Part shown: in pieces, positions 13,636 through 16,389 of the stretch
Position numbering within the stretch: the first letter of the stretch is position 1
How the letters are laid out: the number at the start of each line of letters is the position of its first letter
NCBI GenBank assembly: GCA_964580075.1
Contig: CAZOJL010000074.1
Span: forward strand, 1-16,389
Direction: 5' to 3'
DNA length: 16,389 nt
DNA from: VGWG01 sp964580075
Lineage (GTDB): Bacteria > Verrucomicrobiota > Kiritimatiellia > RFP12 > JAAYNR01
Position numbers and translations under genes: made by a program
Notes under the pieces: generated by a model
The model's database searches: none
What the model was told of the DNA's origin: nothing
What the model saw: only the letters and a program-made list of their open reading frames with translations

Positions 13636-15360
13636 ATGAAAACCAAAGCACTCCCCCTTTACTCGAAACCGGAAAGGCGGCACGATCCGGACGCTTTTGG
13701 CTGGGGTGTGTTTTGTTCCAGCCATGTGCGTGAGGTGCTGGATGCCAAGAGCCTTCCTGAAAGCGTCCGCGAAGCTTTGGCCACATCCGCTTCCGCATTG
13801 GCGAAGACTGGCTTCCGGCTCATCTCTTCAGCGACGCATCCGGACATTCTGAGCCAAGACGAACTCATGTTGTGGCCGGTGGAATATAAGGCCGTTTTTC
13901 GTCCTGTAAACCGTGATAGCGCCATGGACCAGAGACGGCGGCATATTGCCAGTATGACATCGGATACGGCTAAGTCCAAATTGGGGCAATTTTTGACCCC
14001 GTGTGTGACCGCTCGTTTTCTGGCTTCGCTATTTGACGCCAAGAAAGGGGGAAAGTGCCGATTGCTTGACCCCGGCGCTGGTATTGGGTCACTAACCGAT
14101 GCTTTTTTGAAGAATGCCAATATCTGCTTTGACGAGGTGTCTGTCACTGCGTGTGAGATCGACACAAGACTGCATGATGATCTTACCCGGACACTGAAAA
14201 CGGTGGAAGCTGAGATCATACAAGTCGATTTCATTGAAGCCGCGGTCAATTGGTTGCAGTTCGAACCCAAACGTCGGTTTTCGCATGCCATTCTTAACCC
14301 GCCCTACAAAAAAATCGGTTCATCTTCAACTGCCCGGGAATTGCTCAGGCAAGTGGGGATAGAGACGGTCAATCTGTATTCGGCCTTTGTTGCGCTTAGC
14401 CTTAAACTGCTTGAAAATGGCGGTCAACTGGTTGCCATCATACCGCGCAGTTTTTGCAACGGCCCTTACTACAAGCCGTTCAGGAAAATGATCCTAATGG
14501 AATCAGCCATCACGCATATCCACCTTTTCGGGTCACGCAAATCGGCGTTTAAAGAAGACAAGGTGCTTCAGGAAAACGTGGTGATTAAACTTGCCAAGGG
14601 GATTAATCAGGGAGCCGTCACCATCTCGGTCTCGACAGACGATTCGTTCTCCGACTATCAAGAAGAGATCCATTCATTCGATCAAATTGTCAAACATGGA
14701 GATTCTGAACGCTTTATTCACATTCCAACGGCAAATGAACAGGATCAGCTTGATCACTTACCCGGTGCGGCTTGTTCGCTTGCGGATGTCGGGGTTTGTG
14801 TCTCCACAGGGCCGGTCGTTGATTTTCGGGTCAAGGATCATCTGCGATGGCAACCGACATCAGGAACGGTGCCCCTTCTGTATCCAGCGCATTGCTCAAT
14901 GAACCGAAGTGTCTGGCCTAGAGCCGACGCCAAGAAGCCGAATGCCTTGATTGTTGATGACCAGACGCGAAAATCGCTTTTCCCTGTTGGGTTCTATTGT
15001 GTGGTCAAGCGCTTCTCTGCGAAAGAGGAGACGCGGCGGATTACAGCTAGCGTGGTCGCGCCCGATATGTTTGGTAACGTTTCTGCCGTGGCCTTTGAGA
15101 ATCATCTCAATGTGTATCACGAGTCGAAAAAGGGAATTCCTGAAGCCTTGGCCTATGGTTTTTCTGTCTACCTCAACACATCTTTTGTTGACAACTTCTT
15201 TCGGCGGTTCAACGGGCACACACAGGTCAATGCCACGGATTTGCGGCAATTGCGCTATCCCTCTCGCGAGAAACTTGTTCAAATTGGAAAATGGGCCATG
15301 CGACGAAAGAATCTGACGCCGGATGAAATGGATTGCCATGTTCAAGAGGTGCTGACATGA
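13636..15360 (+). CDS. Type II DNA N6-adenine methyltransferase, BsuBI/PstI family
   Basis: The modification enzyme of a restriction-modification pair. The 574 residues carry KLGQFLTP (motif X, 115-122), LLDPGAGIGSLT (SAM motif I, 143-154), NPPYKKI (motif IV, 221-227; N6-adenine class) and IPRSFCNGPYY (269-279). A long C-terminal target-recognition region ends in FRRFNGHTQVNATDLRQLR (522-540). The family methylates the inner adenine of CTGCAG in BsuBI/PstI; the same target here is only inferred. About 95 residues precede the core, so it is longer than the roughly 500-residue M.BsuBI/M.PstI. ATG 13636 has GAGGG upstream; an internal ATG at residue 97 would trim the extension. It starts 12 bp after the pheS stop and overlaps the endonuclease by 4 bp. 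Base composition is visibly AT-richer than pheS. Confidence 0.9.
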   Translation: MKTKALPLYSKPERRHDPDAFGWGVFCSSHVREVLDAKSLPESVREALATSASALAKTGFRLISSATHPDILSQDELMLWPVEYKAVFRPVNRDSAMDQRRRHIASMTSDTAKSKLGQFLTPCVTARFLASLFDAKKGGKCRLLDPGAGIGSLTDAFLKNANICFDEVSVTACEIDTRLHDDLTRTLKTVEAEIIQVDFIEAAVNWLQFEPKRRFSHAILNPPYKKIGSSSTARELLRQVGIETVNLYSAFVALSLKLLENGGQLVAIIPRSFCNGPYYKPFRKMILMESAITHIHLFGSRKSAFKEDKVLQENVVIKLAKGINQGAVTISVSTDDSFSDYQEEIHSFDQIVKHGDSERFIHIPTANEQDQLDHLPGAACSLADVGVCVSTGPVVDFRVKDHLRWQPTSGTVPLLYPAHCSMNRSVWPRADAKKPNALIVDDQTRKSLFPVGFYCVVKRFSAKEETRRITASVVAPDMFGNVSAVAFENHLNVYHESKKGIPEALAYGFSVYLNTSFVDNFFRRFNGHTQVNATDLRQLRYPSREKLVQIGKWAMRRKNLTPDEMDCHVQEVLT

Positions 15361-16304
15361 AGAAAATGAAGATCTTCGAGGCATTAACTATTTTAAAGAC
15401 TTTCGGGCTGCCGAAGGAACAACAGAATGAACGTTCCGCATTATCTCTGTTGGCCTTGTTGAACCTCACTCCGGGCAAAGACTGGAACGAAAGCAAGAAC
15501 CCCTTGATAGGCATCACCCCAATCATGGATTGGATGAGGGCGAACTATAACAAAAAGTACAAACCTAACACGCGGGAGACCGTTCGGCGTCAGACGATGC
15601 ATCAGTTTGTTTCTGCCGGGGTTGCGGTTTACAATCCCGATGATCCGAGCCGGCCGGTTAACAGCCCCAACGCCGTCTATCAAATCAGTCCATCGGCAAT
15701 GCAGGCTATTCAGGCTTTCAATACCTCTGCTTGGAATGGACGGATAGCCGACTTTCTTAAAGGTCGGACAAAGCTTATCGACCAGTACGCTCAACCCAGA
15801 GAGATGAAGAAGGTGCGTGTTGGGATAAGCGGAGTCGAGGTCGTACTGAGTCCGGGGAAACACAGTCAGCTTATCAAGAGTATCATTGAAGACTTTGGCG
15901 GATATTTTGTGCCGAAGGGGAAGCTGGTTTATGCGGGTGATACGGGGAATAAGCACGGTTACACGGATGCTTGCCTATTGAAACGACTTGGCATTGCGCT
16001 TGATGGGCACGGGAAGATGCCAGACGTTATTCTTTATTGTCCACGGCGAAAATGGCTTTTGCTTATTGAGGCGGTCACCAGCCATGGGCCGGTTGACGGG
16101 AAGCGTCATCAGGAATTGAAGGAACTCTTCTCCAAAGCGAGTGTGGGGCTTGTCTATGTGACGGCATTCTCGACACGCACGATCATGAGCCGCTATCTCT
16201 GCAACATTTCATGGGAAACCGAAGTGTGGGTGGCCGAAGCGCCGACACACCTCATCCATTTCAATGGATCACGCTTTCTGGGACCTTACGAATTTGAAAA
16301 ATAG
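15357..16304 (+). CDS. Type II restriction endonuclease, BsuBI/PstI family
   Basis: A 315-residue endonuclease, matching the length of R.BsuBI (about 316) and R.PstI (about 326). The N-terminal half is a winged-helix-like DNA-binding region (ETVRRQTMHQFVSAGVAVYN and NSPNAVYQIS). The C-terminal catalytic domain has PDVILYCPRRKWLLLIEAVT (Pro222/Asp223, Glu238), then SHGPVDGKRHQEL (242-254), the family's signature, then VGLVYVTAFSTRTIMSRYL. The family is a PD-(D/E)XK variant that cuts DNA at the unmethylated target; CTGCAG specificity is not proven. The ATG at 15357 overlaps the methylase TGA (ATGA) with GAGGTG upstream, so it can only be translated behind the methylase. All predicted active residues are present, so it appears intact. 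No controller protein gene is seen. Confidence 0.92.
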   Translation: MKKMKIFEALTILKTFGLPKEQQNERSALSLLALLNLTPGKDWNESKNPLIGITPIMDWMRANYNKKYKPNTRETVRRQTMHQFVSAGVAVYNPDDPSRPVNSPNAVYQISPSAMQAIQAFNTSAWNGRIADFLKGRTKLIDQYAQPREMKKVRVGISGVEVVLSPGKHSQLIKSIIEDFGGYFVPKGKLVYAGDTGNKHGYTDACLLKRLGIALDGHGKMPDVILYCPRRKWLLLIEAVTSHGPVDGKRHQELKELFSKASVGLVYVTAFSTRTIMSRYLCNISWETEVWVAEAPTHLIHFNGSRFLGPYEFEK

Positions 16305-16320
16305 GGAGTTGATACACACA

Positions 16321-16389
16321 TGAAAGTACCGATCAGTTGGTTGAATGAGTATGTGGATGTGGCGGATTTGAGCGTGAAGGCGCTTTCGG
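16321..16389 (+). CDS. pheT: Phenylalanine-tRNA ligase beta subunit, N-terminus (cut by window end)
   Basis: Only 23 codons are in the window: MKVPISWLNEYVDVADLSVK then ALS. This is the typical PheT N-terminus (MKxxxxWLxEYVD). The start ATG has AGGGAG about 11 nt upstream and lies 16 bp after the restriction endonuclease stop. The beta subunit partners PheS and provides tRNA binding and editing. No separate strong promoter is visible between the endonuclease and this gene, so it probably depends on transcription through the restriction-modification genes from the pheS promoter. Confidence 0.85.

Overview
The window is a GC-rich bacterial chromosome segment packed with mostly housekeeping genes, separated by a few repeat-rich gaps. 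No rRNA, tRNA or single gene settles the lineage. The mix of a citrate synthase of about 447 residues, a TPR/LysM lipoprotein, a GT-C membrane protein of the DUF2723 type and a NYN nuclease behind a long coiled coil, plus gaps filled with short degenerate repeats, suggests an uncultured member of the PVC group (Kiritimatiellota/Verrucomicrobiota-like). That placement is an inference of low confidence.

Layout. Positions 1-488 hold no intact gene. They contain a 13-bp minisatellite present in both orientations, a short in-frame remnant of a DUF4143-type ATPase, and CCTGAACCC repeats. On the minus strand, 3220-489 is a likely three-gene operon: citrate synthase, TPR-coiled-coil-LysM lipoprotein, and a small membrane-anchored protein. 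On the plus strand, 3393-7368 is a three-gene operon: nucleotide-sugar dehydratase/epimerase-like protein, DUF2723-type membrane protein and RlmI-like rRNA methyltransferase. These two units diverge from back-to-back sigma70-type promoters. On the minus strand, 9849-7462 encodes a CDP-alcohol phosphatidyltransferase (probably on a leaderless mRNA) followed by the coiled-coil/NYN protein. A repeat-bearing gap then leads to a plus-strand Cupin_5 gene (10284-10742) of foreign-looking codon use, which ends in an integron attC-like sequence. A BaiN/HI0933-type flavoprotein (12084-10834, minus) is followed by a second repeat-bearing divergent gap. Last comes the phenylalanyl-tRNA synthetase operon.

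The most striking feature is in that last block. pheS (12607-13623) is not followed directly by pheT, which starts at 16321 and runs off the window. A complete two-gene type II restriction-modification system of the BsuBI/PstI family (13636-16304) sits between them, in the same orientation, with 12-16 bp joints and a 4-bp methylase/endonuclease overlap. The R-M genes look AT-richer than pheS, consistent with horizontal acquisition. Their placement would tie their expression to an essential operon.

Other points worth a second look are two diverged copies of one intergenic repeat family (about 10018-10114 and 12356-12440), a nested inverted repeat at 12256-12300, operator-like tandem decamers beside the pheS promoter, the leaderless promoter/start arrangement at 9849-9884, and the roughly 95-residue N-terminal extension on the methylase.
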